Both the position numbers and the translations under genes were made by a program. 64,000 nt of DNA from Phytophthora sp. 'mugwort' (taxonomy: Eukaryota; Oomycota; Peronosporomycetes; Peronosporales; Peronosporaceae), in assembly GCA_033558025.1 (NCBI GenBank), contig JAUCEF010000013.1, positions 4,581,001 to 4,645,000 of the forward strand, in the 5' to 3' direction. The notes under the pieces are model-generated. The model saw only the letters and a program-made list of their open reading frames with translations, was not told where the DNA came from and did not search any database. This document shows, piece after piece, positions 1 to 10,745 of the stretch (its first letter is position 1; the number at the start of each line of letters is the position of its first letter).

Positions 1-19
1 ACTGAACAACCTGGTTTGA

Positions 20-870
20 GATGGACTCCGTTCCAAGTGAGGAAGATGTGGGCATGATTCGTCAGATGGAATCCGGGTACAAGCGAACGGAGCCATCTTT
101 TCTGGATGAAAACCCTATGCTGCGCTTGAGGCCCTAGACTGTGAGTCTAACGCCTTCGAACCAGCCACCCCGACCGAGACGGTTCTGATGATACCACGCC
201 TACCATCGGCGAGACTTCCGCAAGAAAATCAGGAGCCTTTGCCGACAAAAAGACGTTCGATGGATATTGACAAGCCTGCTGTGCAAAAGCTGATGGCGGA
301 TGAAGCCATTTTGGTGACGACAGAAGCAACGGAACTTGAATCGCATGAAGACCATGCGCCCCAGAACATGCAGCATCAATACATGCTCTGCTGCATGAAT
401 CCAAGAATATGAATGAAATCGTCAAGTCAATCAAAAACAATGCCAACTGCGTGGTCCACGGTCCACTGTGGGGACCTGGCTTCTGGCAACAAAAGCATGG
501 ATGAGATTGACTCACTGCATTTGTTGGATCGCATTCTAGCTAACAATGTTGAGCAGGGAGCAGTGACTTCCTTCCACCAAGGTGTTATTGATTCGCAGCT
601 ACCGCTAGGGAAATCTCGGAAAAACTACGTTCAATTTTTGGATGGCGCATTGGAAAAGCAAATTGCCCAAGTGAAAAATCAGTGGGAAATATTGCGCTTC
701 CTTAGCACTTTTAAACTGTTGGCTATGGCGACTTGCCCGTTTCTCTTTGGATCGACCGAATGGCTTGGATATCTTCTTGGTGAAACAGATGAAGCCATCC
801 TTCACCCCCACATCTCCCTCTTGTCTGATGGAATGTGTGATGATGTCCAGTCAGCCTCCGTCACTGTGGC
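20..870 (+). pseudogene. Unrecognised decayed coding remnant
   Basis: Protein-like stretches lie in different frames on the plus strand. One starts at an ATG near 21 and ends at a TAG near 135. A second, acidic stretch runs from about 110 to 412. A third reads through about 383-490. A fourth runs from about 500 to 860 and contains a plausible helical segment. The switches suggest one coding region broken by several frameshifts and stops. I do not recognise the family. It borders the Gypsy relic and may itself belong to a transposon. The boundaries are approximate, and the coding claim rests only on amino-acid-like composition. Confidence 0.3.
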
Positions 871-1689
871 AGTCTTTTGCATTTCGGCCGGACCGCCGCC
901 GTCGCGGGCGCGGCTGTGAGAGTATTGATGGGCCCCGGTGGCCGTGACTGTTGGTGAGCCGAAGCTACCGTGGGAGCTCGGGCGGTTGACGCTCGCGAGG
1001 ATCCACCCCGATGCGGCGTTCGAGTCACGTGCATCTCGGCGTGCACGAGGTTCTGGAGCAACAGCACGGCGGCTGTGGCTAAGGGATGCTGGCGGCTTGA
1101 AGATTCGCGTCCGATAGCCGTGTAGTTGCTGAGGTTCATCTTGTGTGCCCGTCGGCGGGCTGGATCTGCTCTCTCGTTGACACGAGATGCGCACACAGGT
1201 GAGCTCTGAATCGTCCTTTAGTAGGACTTGGGGGGGGGGTCTGGCGTGGGTATTCCTGCACGCCGAGATCCGTTCGAGTTGATCTTGGACTTGGCCGTAG
1301 ATCTTGTGGATCGGTATAGTAAATCGGATCCGGCCTAGTATCGCGTTGAGGGGCTTCCCTTAACCTTTACGTTGCTTGTACCGCTACCAATAGCGGGGAT
1401 CTTGAGGGGGTTGAGAACCGAAGGGCAGACTTCTAGCCAAGCTTATCTAGTAAGTGCCACAAATGGATGGAGTATATTACTTGATTAAAGTATGGACCAA
1501 TGTGGATTCCTATACTAATAACCAGTGTTGTGTACTTCCAAGCAAATTCGATTCTGACTTATGGGGCCCCATGGCCACCACTCATTTCGGCCTTCCCATC
1601 CCACTTGGGCTCCTAGCCACTAGATCTTTACCCACCGTCTACGCTATACAGGTACCGGATCCGGCTTAAGTTCGCGTCCCAATCCAAGT
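871..1689. other. Gene-free stretch, GC-rich then low complexity
   Basis: I see no convincing gene. Overlapping GC-rich open frames at about 800-1200 on both strands look like composition artefacts. A run of nine or more G occurs near 1232. This stretch is distal to the integrase end of the Gypsy relic, but I could not match a 3' LTR here to the LTR-like DNA near 6 kb. Confidence 0.4.
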
Positions 1690-1839
1690 GGGTTGATCAG
1701 CACTTAGCCGGTTGCCGCGCATTCAGGGTCCTGACCCATCCAGTCCGGTCGGGATCCATCAACCAGCTGCCGTTGGCGTCTCCATCATCCTTCCAATCCG
1801 TTACGGCAAACCTTCCCCCATCTTATTGGGAGTGGCTCC

Positions 1840-4800
1840 TGCCCTGTCTGTTGCGCAAGGTAACTTTCTCTTGTTCACTTCACCACATCCATACTCACCG
1901 AGCGCCAACAGTCAGCGGAATCGGTAAGCTCATCAGTGGCGCTGCCGAAGCGGGCGAGGGTTTCACCTGTTGGCATGTCTCGCACGTCTTGACGTAAGAT
2001 CGAACCTACTTATACATATGGGGCCACCCGTGATCCCGTGACACTGACGTGTACGTCTTTTCTCGACCCAAGTGGCCGCTAAGCGCCGTGTCGTGGGCCT
2101 CAAAGAGGATTTAATGCCTCAGGGCGTCGTCATTGGGCACGACCAGGCGAGGATCGTCCTCTTTCTCTACTTGGTAGTAGAGAAGATCCTGAGAGAGGAT
2201 ATAGCGGTGCAACCGTGCGCGTTAACGAGCCGTAAGCGGGTGTTACCAGAGCCCGCGGACAGCACTAGTACCAAATCTCTGAGGTCATCGTCTTCTGCGT
2301 AAGCTTCACGAATCCGCTCGTGGAGCGGCTACCCGAGAAGCACGACGTGTGCTAGCTCGTAGTCGGGTCTCCTGGAGAGCGCGTCTGCCAGGATGTTTTG
2401 CTTACCCGGCTTGTAAACCACCGTGAAGTTGTACTCGGCGAATAACGATAGCTATCGCGCCATGTGCTGAGAGAGATGCGGCGACGAGGTCGCCGTCCTC
2501 AACGAGGCATGATATGTGTAGATCACAAAAGGCTTGCTGCCCAGCAGATGAACCCTGAACTTCACTAGCGAGTACTTCATCGCGAGGAGTTCCTTGTCAT
2601 GGACAGGGTAGTTCTTTTCCGCAGCTTTCAGCTGCCGGGATTGGAACGAGATCACCCTCTCCTTGCCTTCGGCATCAAGTTGGAGCAGGGCACAGCCGAT
2701 GGTAAAGTCAGAGGCGTCACTCACAACACTAAACGGACGATCCTCGTCGGGGAATGCCAGAATTGGGGCAATCTGCAGACTCTGCTTGATGGTTTCGAAG
2801 GCTCTCTGAGCCTCATCCATGGCCATTCTGCTTCTTTCTTTAGAAGGTTCGTCAAAGGCCTGGCCAACACAGCGTAGTTCTCGCTATACTTGTGTAAGTA
2901 GTTGGCGAGGTCGAGCCACTTGCGCAGATCCCGTTGGGAGGTAGCACAGTCCATTGCTGCGAGATTGCTTCAATCTTCTCGGGGTCAGCCCTTATGCCAT
3001 CCTTCCCAAGGATTCACCCGAGGAAAGGGATTTCTTCCGCGCCGAAGATGCTCTTGTTAATATTTGCATACAAACGGTTCTCCCTCATGCACAACAAGAC
3101 GTCACGGAGGTGTGCAATGTTCATTTTAACGTGGTCTTTCCATCCGCAGCGCGGCTGTGAACGAAGATATTGTCGAAGTAGGTGCCGCAGCGGTCGGAAT
3201 AGCTGCGTCCTGGCGCGTTGGATAGCCCTTAGGGCATCACCAACCATTCCCACAATATCCCGCTGGGAGTACTCACTGCTGTCAGAGGAATATCCGATTC
3301 CCGCATCAGTAGCTGATACTACACATAGACCATGTCGAGCGCGCTGAACACCGTGCAGCCGCCATGTTGTTCTGCAACACATCCTTCCGAGGAATAGGCA
3401 TTGACGCCGGGATGGTGGCAGCATTCAGCTTGTTGAAGGCGTGAACCATACGCCATTTCCCGTTGTGTTTGCGCACACAAAACGTCGGGGACGAGTGCGG
3501 CGACTTTGACTCGCGTACCATGCCGGCGGCATGCTTCGCCGCGAAGAACGCGTCGATCACATCGACTTGTTCTTTTGGAAGCGACCACTGCCGTGTGGTG
3601 CAGTACTTGATACCAGGCTCCAAGTCGATTTCGTGACGAACGCCACGATCCGGTGGTAATATGGAAGGTTTTTTTTTCGGAGACCACATCCCAGAACTCC
3701 TTCAGCAGAGGATAATAAGGATCCGAGGGATCCTTTACAATGGCCGCTCCATAGCGCCGTTGTCTCTGCGCGCCCCTTTCTTCTTCTAGAACGTCTGGGT
3801 CCATGACCGACGAGCTATTAAGTTCCATCGAGTCCTGCTCTCCGCGAAGAAGGACGAGGTCCTCAATTTCTCTTGCCTTCAAATGACTTGAGGAAATCGA
3901 CGTACGATAGTTCCTCGTGCTCCATGATCTCCGGCACCCTGGGTAAGGGAGTTAGCTCAATACCCGCTTTGCTGTTTCCCGTGAGCGTACCAACGACCGC
4001 AGTGGTGCAACCCCGCTCACTGGGCCAACCGGTAGGTATACAGCCTCGCTGTCAGTCCCTTCATTCGTGGGAGCCTCTGCTCGGCCACCTTGGGTTGCGC
4101 GACGTACATCGTCAGCGTCTTCCTCATCTGCGTGAGCTGAGCCAGCTCGGACGCGTTGCTTGTGGTTGCCTCTGCTTGACCACCTCGGGTTTCAGAAACG
4201 ACCACTTGTTCGTCGGAGCCGGCGAAATGTCGTTCTCCGCGTGGCACTCGGTGCTCATGCACGAACCCGTCACGGGATGAGGGGGGTACATGACCCGCCA
4301 AAGCTCGATCCACGAGGGGTTTGAGGTTAGCACCTATGGTGCGACTGCGTCAGTGATCCACGGCTCATGCTTCACAAGCCAGGGCATGCCGAGGATCAGG
4401 TCGTATCGATCATCCATGTCGAGGATAATGAACGGTTCGACCGAGTTAAAGGCGTCAAATTTGACAGTCAAAGGGAGGAGAACCGTCCGCGTGATACAAT
4501 CGAACCAGTCGCTCAGCGAACAGACACATTATGATTACCCTTAGAGTCTTCTAAAGCTTTAGCATGTAGTATACTGTTCCTAGCAACGCTGGTTTTCGCT
4601 GCGAAATTTTAGGACGCTCCTGAATCGATCAGGATGGTCATAGGTTCTTCATACCTTTTGACGCTGGCGGTGACAACCACGAGGTTAGACCGCGTAGCGG
4701 CCACCGAGAGAAACAACAACATTGTCTGAGGGACTTGCTCCCCCGAGCTGGCGAAGCCACTATTGACCGGGAAGAGCGTAGTCTCCCAGCAGGGCGTCCC

Positions 4801-5071
4801 GCACCTACTGGGAGCCGTCGTTTTTCGACAAGTCGGACTCAATTACATTGAGCGACGGCGACGCCGAGGTGGCCTCGCCACGGTTGACTCGCCATGGGTT
4901 GGTCGGGCAATGGCGACGAAAGTGGCCTACTTCATTGTAGCCGAAGCAGCGACCACTCGCTCGTGGTTTCTTCGAGGAGAGTCGAGCCGATTCGGCAGAA
5001 GAAAATCTCCATGAGCGTGGTGCCCTCAGACGGGTCCGAAGGACCAGCATGCCCCTGTGCAGAACGCACAC
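1840..5071 (-). pseudogene. Gypsy pol remnant: zinc knuckle, protease, RT, RNase H, integrase
   Basis: Going down the minus strand, a CCHC knuckle (about 4910-4960) is followed by a protease active-site motif ILIDSGAS (about 4610-4640). Reverse-transcriptase blocks lie at about 3000-3880. RNase H follows, with a SDASDFTIGCALLQ motif and a QRLKAAEKNYP-like segment (about 2450-2830), then an ADALSRRPDYE linker (about 2340). An H2C2-type integrase zinc-binding segment comes last (about 1900-2130), where a KTCETCQQVKPSP-like string is visible in one frame. The parts sit in at least five frames with internal stops. Gene order and motifs identify Ty3/Gypsy pol; it cannot be translated as one protein. 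Confidence 0.7.
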
Positions 5072-5876
5072 AGTGGTCTTCCAGTAGAGCGAGGTGTACT
5101 GCCTCGTTGAAGGTCTTGGGTTGACGCCGAAAAAGCTCCGTCCTCACCGGCCCGGTGCGGACACCATCCATGAACACCGTGACCTTCACGTCCTTCGAGA
5201 GAGGAGCTTCGGCCATAGCCGCTTCCAGGTTTTGCAGTTCCATAACATAGTCTTGGAGGGAAAGCTTGCCTTGCTTACATCGCAAGATCAGGGAGCGATG
5301 GCGATACGCCACATTGGCCAACAGAAAATTCTTGCGGAGCTCCTGTTCCATGAACGCCCATGAGGTGAAATACCCCGGAGACGAGGTCTCTCGAGCCATA
5401 GCCCATGCACGCGCCCGACCTCCCAGGTTGGACAGGACGAAGGCAACTTGAGATCTCGCATCATAGATCTGTCCCGCGCTCAGCGCGATCTCGATCTCGC
5501 GGATCCAGAAGACCAAGCTGTCCGACTCCTTCCCGTCGAACTTCGGAACCGTCATCCTGACCGCCTTCGTCGATCCTTGTCGCGTAGCGAAGGTAATGGA
5601 CTCCCGTGCAGCGGATTGAGCTGCGCTCTGGGCTCCCGCCCGTATTGTCGCGCATGCAGCTTCTTGGGCCGCAGCGCTCACATGTGCGATGAGCGAGGTC
5701 TCGTACTTACCAAAATGCTCCATACGGGCTCTCTGCTCTTCTGCAGAGAGTGAGGGGAGTCCAGCGAAAGCCTGCTCGCCTAGAAGGCTAACCATCTTCT
5801 CTAACGTGGCCCAGTGCGCATTCGAGAGTTGAGGAAAGTCTTGGCGAAACGGCACTCGACTCCTTGAGTCTTCCAT
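4932..5876 (-). pseudogene. Gypsy gag-like protein (broken at the zinc knuckle)
   Basis: The first ATG in this frame is at 5876; the codon the open frame begins with further upstream is not ATG. The open frame gives about 312 residues. The central part, with a VPKFDGKES segment and an LSLQDYVMELQNLEAAM segment, resembles retrotransposon gag (nucleocapsid assembly). The expected CCHC zinc knuckle (CFGYNEVGHFRRHC) is not in this frame; it appears in an overlapping frame at about 4910-4960. A frameshift near 5000 therefore separates gag from its RNA-binding tail. This is a remnant, not an active gene. Confidence 0.65.
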
Positions 5877-5959
5877 ACTCAAATAGAGCTTGATTGCTGT
5901 AGGAATCCGTGACGGTCGCGGACTGACTACAAGTGCTACCAGGTGTGACGGGGGTCACA

Positions 5960-6340
5960 CACACCCTGGCCTGAGAAAGCGTAGCTTCTAACCAAGACAG
6001 ACACCCTGCGTCTCTGTCTTCTTTTCGCACGAGGAAAGCCTGGCTTTCCTATAGTCCGTGGGACAGGGTTCCCACGACTTGCGAAATTCTAGTTTAGATT
6101 TTAACTGAGGCTTATAACATGCTCTTATGTTTCTACTTACTGAAATCTGCCTAATTGACGTATTTCCCCTAAGTCACCGGTTTCTCAATGGGTGGTTCTC
6201 AAGCCATGTATCCTGCCTAAGTGCGATTCGTTCCTAGCTGTGTCTTTCGTCTAAGTGCGATCCATACTTAGTGGTGTGTTATCTCTTCTAGATACGATCC
6301 GTACCTAGTGTGTGGGTGTCCCTTATTGTTGTGTTGTCAC
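5960..6340 (-). repeat. LTR-like DNA with three degenerate ~36-bp tandem units
   Basis: This DNA lies just upstream of gag, where the 5' LTR is expected. It contains three related units beginning at about 6216, 6251 and 6288, each with a core like CTAAGTGCGATCC followed by TACTTAGTG or TACCTAGTG. Repeated blocks in an LTR U3 region often act as enhancers; that role is inferred. A related single unit occurs at about 14152-14179, between two other elements, and may be a solo LTR scrap. Exact LTR borders were not found. Confidence 0.45.
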
Positions 6341-8405
6341 ACCAACTGGTCATGGGCCATCCATCAGGAACACTCCATTACACTTTTATTGGTACGGGAT
6401 TGTTAATATCAAATTATCACTTCGATGTACAAGTATTATTACATTTAATGTATAATATGCATATAACATTATTATACATTCCCCACAAAAGCTTCGCAAC
6501 ATTCGCGCAACTCAAGCGATGTTCCGACGAAACGTAATCAGCATGAGCCACAGTGCGTGCCAACCAACGCCCATCTCTCGCCGCACCGGATTTTTTCCGG
6601 CAAGTCCGACCTGCGAACCTTGGACTGCTACTCGCAGTCTGCGAGGCTTGCAGTACGGCACTTTCGACCAATTCCGCGCCGGCGGTGGCGGCCCACGAGA
6701 CACGCTTCAACAGCGCGGTACAGGTAGCAACTCTGGCGTACCGTGCTGCACGGCCTGTGCAGCGTCGTGCAGCGTATTCGCTTCATATGAGCAGAAAACA
6801 GAAGTCAGGCGCGACAGACACACCATCTTGCGCGGCTTGCTCTGGATTACTCCACCTCTCCCCGTCGAAGTGGTCGCCACAATCGCTCCGCCTAGCAGAT
6901 GGATGCAGGCTACATCGCGAGCCATTGGCACCAGCGCCGGGGCGGCCAAGCTCACCTTGCGGCAGTGGCCTCTGCGTGGGTGTCATGGTGTCACCATTCG
7001 GCCCGAAGTTCGGGCGCACATTTGGTGGGTAACATTGTCCAAGGGCTGCAATTCGTGCGGTGCTTCGCGCGCGGTACCTGCGTCAGATGCCGCACGGGAG
7101 CGCAATCCATACAGATGAATGACTGTCGTTTTATACGCGCAGCCAGGACATGTTTGCGCTCTCGAGGGCATGTCGCACGCGGCGGAACAACAGGACATCT
7201 GGAAGGATGTGCCAGTCGGCGGAAGGAAGCCCCAAGCCAGGCATGATTCGTGCTGTATCGCGCTCCCTAGATTTCCAGCAGCATTGCCGCTCGTAATTCT
7301 GCGGCACCTTGGTGCGCCAGCTACAGGCGTTATGACGGGGATATCGATGATCACGGAATCGCCCGCTGCAACGCAATCAAGCCTAAACGCTGGCGCGGTG
7401 TGATCAACCCGAGCTCTACCACATTTAACAGGATATGGAAACTTGAAAATGGTATCAGAGCGGCAGAGTGGTCGGTCAGCTCTTCTTACTTGTCGTGCTT
7501 CATTCATTGTGAGGAATCGACTTCAACGGAATCAGTTCCGGCTGTGCTGGGCTCATTTTTTTTTACTTTCGACAAATTCTTGCAAGCTCGCTTCCACCGC
7601 TTTAAGCTTTAAAAATATCTTCACTCGTTGTGCTTACGATTTTCTTCTTGAGAGCTTCGAGTCGTCTTTGCTTGCAATTACTGACGAGAGCAATTTGTTG
7701 CCGTCGTGGAGATGCATGAACCATGTACCCGCTTTCGTATCGCCGACGAAGTGAATTACGGACGGCCACGTCCCTAGACGAAGATGCCTCGAAGTATTCG
7801 GATACGCAGCGCAACCTTTTCAGTCAAATAACCCTTTTCGCCGACAATGTCGGACGACGTGTAAAATATGATCAGAACAGGTCGCTTTAGGCAGCAGACT
7901 GGGTGCAGTTTGGCTAGAAGTTTTTACCTCAAGCCACTGGACAAAATGACTTTACAAGCGGTAAACGCGGCCTTGCTTTGCACTTCTGCCATAAAAGGTT
8001 TGACGACAGTGGTGGGATGGACGGTGCTACGTAGTCGCCAGTCGCGTGTGGTGCCAGCCAAGCGTCAAAACTGCACGGCCGCGGTGCCGAATGATGAGTG
8101 AGAGCTCTTGCCGCAATGCGGCCCGCATTATGCCGCGGGTGTCGACGGCAATTCCAAGCTTTACGCTAAGCTTTTTAGCGTTAAGGGCCGCAGGTGAACG
8201 CATTTGGCAGATAGGTTTTTAAGCGAAGCGGAGGTCATTTTCATAATGTGCATGTGCTTCCAGTTGCATGACCAGGCGAAGCCAGGTGGCGCTTTGGTTC
8301 GCCATCATACTCGACGTCGTAAGCATATCTCGTAATCGCGCACGGTGTCGCAAAAATGGCTTGCCCAGCGTCCATACAAACAGCAAGACATCTGCCAGCT
8401 GAATC
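6341..8405. other. Repeat-derived gap with an orphan primer-binding site
   Basis: No supported gene was found in this 2-kb stretch. Long overlapping open frames at about 6550-7510 on both strands follow GC-rich composition and match nothing I recognise. The most telling signal is the primer-binding-like site at 7450-7461, listed separately, which suggests old LTR-retrotransposon DNA. A T-rich tract lies at 7556-7566. The imperfect stem near 8155-8185 is too weak to call. Confidence 0.4.
7450..7461 (+). other. Retrotransposon primer-binding site (tRNA-iMet type)
   Basis: The 12-mer TGGTATCAGAGC is the standard LTR-retrotransposon (mainly Copia) minus-strand primer-binding site, complementary to the 3' end of initiator methionine tRNA. 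If real, an LTR should end immediately upstream, near 7449, and gag should begin downstream on the plus strand. No gag or pol was recognised there, so this would be the relic of a truncated Copia-like element. A chance match cannot be excluded. Confidence 0.45.
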
Positions 8406-8600
8406 ATGTGTAGCACACCAAATCTGACGCTACCTACCGCCAAGTGGCGCAATCCTCGGGCTATTGTTTTCGCGGTGCTTGCGGTCATAGCGATCACGGC
8501 AGCGGGCTGTGGGGCGGCGCTGGCCGCGCACAGCGTCATTTCAGAAATTGCCTTTCGAGTGGCAAGTTGTCGGCCTTCCAACACTTCGAAGCAAAGATGA
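8406..8600 (+). CDS. Small upstream ORF, possible membrane peptide
   Basis: This is a 64-residue ATG-initiated frame with a hydrophobic segment at about residues 20-43 (IVFAVLAVIAITAAGCGAAL) and a short polar tail. Its TGA (8598-8600) overlaps the ATG of the zinc-repeat gene (8597-8599) in an ATGA arrangement. It could be a regulatory upstream ORF on the same mRNA, a small secreted or membrane peptide, or chance. No RXLR or other host-targeting motif is visible. It is not recognised as any known family. Confidence 0.35.
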   Translation: MCSTPNLTLPTAKWRNPRAIVFAVLAVIAITAAGCGAALAAHSVISEIAFRVASCRPSNTSKQR

Positions 8601-9523
8601 CAACCTCCCAGGCCTCGTTCGTCGGGCCCGTGACCGGGTCGCAGCCCTTCCTGGCGCCGGCCTTCTCGTCGCCGCGCAGCCAGCAGTCGCTGTCGGACTA
8701 CCCCCCGCTCGCGCTGTTCGCCGCGGCCGAGCAGGCGCAGCAGCAGGAATTCCAACGCCAACAGCATGCAGCCGTGTCTCTGGCCCAGTCACCCATGCGG
8801 TCCCCGTTCCAGCAGCATCCTGGGACGCCCACGCTCAACCTTAACATTAACCCGAAGCTGCCGTCGCTCGAGGGTCTGCTCAAGCAGATGCAGACCACCT
8901 CGCCCACGGCGTCTGCCACGCCGCCGCCGCAGCATCTGCGACTGAGCCCCGTGTCGCGCGACCTAGCGCCGATGCCTTCGCTGTGCACCATGATCAGCCC
9001 CAACATGGCCAAGCGCGTGCAGCCCGGGACATCGATGCCGCAAGCCCCACTGCCAGGCGTGACCTCGTTTGCGCCGCAGATGTACCCGCAGATGAGCTCC
9101 TCAATGGGTCCGAGCTTCCCCGGTAAGAAGCGCTCGTGGGCCGATGCCACACCAGTGCAGCACGTGACGTACCCAGTTAAAGCGCGCCCGTCTCCAAGGA
9201 GCGGTCACGTTACGCACCGCAGCCGTGCATCCAAGTACTGCAAGATTGAAGGCTGCGAGCGTGTCTCGCAACGAAACAACTTGTGTCACAGCCACGGCGG
9301 CAAGCGGCTCTGCAAGGAGGAGGGCTGCTCGTCCAAGGACCGCGGCAACGGCTTCTGCATCAAGCATGGTGGTGGCAAGATCTGCTCCATGGCTGGCTGC
9401 GAGAAGAAGGCTCGTCGGAAAGGACTGTGCACGCAGCACTTCCGCGTCTCGGACGAGAACGACGCAGAAGGTGTCGTGTCCTCTCCGTTTATGGCCGAGC
9501 ACAGTGCGTTCCGGTCTGTGTAA
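8597..9523 (+). CDS. WRKY19-like zinc-repeat protein (putative regulator)
   Basis: This is a predicted 308-residue protein starting at ATG 8597; the frame is open further upstream, but no earlier ATG was identified. Residues 1-200 are low complexity, rich in S, P, Q, A and M, and look disordered. At about residues 214-280 there are three tandem units with the spacing C-X4-C-X9-C-X2-H, for example CKIEGCERVSQRNNLCHSH, then CKEEGC...CIKH and CSMAGC...CTQH. Oomycete genomes carry many proteins with this repeat, often annotated as 'WRKY transcription factor 19-like', although no WRKY domain is present here. Zinc binding is likely and nucleic-acid binding is plausible; the biological role is unknown. 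There is no intron. GC content is higher than in the flanking repeat DNA, as for a real gene. Confidence 0.8.
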   Translation: MTTSQASFVGPVTGSQPFLAPAFSSPRSQQSLSDYPPLALFAAAEQAQQQEFQRQQHAAVSLAQSPMRSPFQQHPGTPTLNLNINPKLPSLEGLLKQMQTTSPTASATPPPQHLRLSPVSRDLAPMPSLCTMISPNMAKRVQPGTSMPQAPLPGVTSFAPQMYPQMSSSMGPSFPGKKRSWADATPVQHVTYPVKARPSPRSGHVTHRSRASKYCKIEGCERVSQRNNLCHSHGGKRLCKEEGCSSKDRGNGFCIKHGGGKICSMAGCEKKARRKGLCTQHFRVSDENDAEGVVSSPFMAEHSAFRSV

Positions 9524-10745
9524 TCAGAGGCGCATGTGGCCTTCGTATCGTTAGCCTTAGGTTGAAAGTCGTATTAAGTTACTCGTATGAGATAGATAAG
9601 TGCAGGTAATCCCGAACATATAGAGAATTACCCCATTCATTAAGAATTTCATAGCCACTATTGTGCTGCTCAGTCGTGCCTGTGACGTGCTGTGCTTTCT
9701 ACCGCGCACTGAAGGCAGACTTTTGAACCGTAGGGACGGTACTTGAACATAAAGAAGAGAATTCATCCAGTCGAGAAAGTTCGAAGTCCGCACTTCAGAG
9801 GGTGTGAACGCCGTCTGCCTTGCGTCATGCGTGCATCCGGCCGGTATCCGGTACGCGTACCTATTTAAGCTGAGCTGCGCTGCTACTGCCACTAGGTTAT
9901 CGTGCGCAGCGCAGCCACTTTACTATTTGCATGACTGGTGTCTAAGCTGAGCGTAGGGGTGGACACGGAGAACTTCGTCGAACCACCGCCCGCCAAGATG
10001 TTCTTGTAAGCGGCCTTCAGAGTCTGAAGTTCCGATGTTGGCAACACCAATGTACAGCTTTCTGGCTAATATGTACAGTACCGTACGAAAATAAACTTCA
10101 ACTGCAGCCAAACCTCGTAATCATCCGTTTTTTTAAACGAATGGCACGTCGACGATCTGAGAAAATGTTCGCGTTAACGGCGGACCCCGTCAACTTCCGA
10201 GTCCGCTTGTGCAGCCCTTTCGCCACAACCAATCCGATGTTCTAAAAGTCGTTAGGTTTCAGTTTTTGAGACGGTCAACATGATGATGCCCTGCAGGCAA
10301 ACTCCTACCATAGACGCATCGGCCGTCGCTCCCTGAACGGAAGGTGGAGGTCGGAGAAAGATCCCTTTTAACGTTGAACTTGGATTTGCGACGCAGCAGC
10401 CAATGAACGATTTAGATTTGCTTTTGGCCAATTGCTGTTCGTCCAATCAAATGTGAGGCGTGCGTGGCGCATAATTCGTAGCGTCCTATCGGTAGTGTAT
10501 TACGATAACTAGCTATCAATTGACCTATCCCGTAGTATATTATTCAACTCGTAGCGATTTATGCTGCTTGGTGGTCATGTGGTCATGTGTTGATGCAAAC
10601 CGCGAGAGATGACGTCTGCTCTGCTTGGGGCCTCACACTCCGAGTTTCGGCAATGCTCTCACAGCTCAAACGTCGATTTACTCTGGGGCGACGCAGCAAG
10701 ATCCACGGCGAAGAAGACGACGACCACTCGGACGGAAGAATCACC
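9524..10745. other. Intergenic region between two plus-strand genes
   Basis: It contains the 3' flank of the zinc-repeat gene and the 5' flank of the G6PDH gene. I saw no coding region with supporting motifs. The frame of the G6PDH gene remains open upstream to about 10587, with in-frame ATGs at 10593 and 10653, so the last 150 bp may be translated. Confidence 0.5.

Larger units (their letters stand above)
1690..6340 (-). mobile_element. Degenerate Ty3/Gypsy LTR retrotransposon
   Basis: Read on the minus strand, the order is gag, CCHC zinc knuckle, aspartic protease, reverse transcriptase, RNase H and the start of an integrase. That is the Ty3/Gypsy order (RNase H before integrase). Frames break repeatedly, so the copy is dead. 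Upstream of gag (about 5960-6340) lies LTR-like DNA with tandem repeats. The integrase decays into noise below about 1850, and no 3' LTR was identified, so the element is truncated or degraded at that end. Both outer limits are estimates. Confidence 0.75.

Noticed and set aside
802..1196. Overlapping GC-rich open frames on the minus strand
   Set aside because: Several frames are open at once through GC bias, amino-acid composition is R/S/A-rich without motifs, and nothing supports expression.
1200..1690. 3' LTR of the Gypsy element
   Set aside because: I could not align this stretch with the LTR-like DNA at 5960-6340 by eye, so no LTR pair is claimed.
6553..7507. Long open frames on both strands (159-199 residues)
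   Set aside because: Mutually antisense, GC-driven and motif-free; more likely old LTR or repeat DNA.
8406..8600. Possible secreted RXLR or Crinkler effector
   Set aside because: A hydrophobic segment is present but no RXLR, EER or LXLFLAK motif follows; the whole window shows no convincing effector gene.
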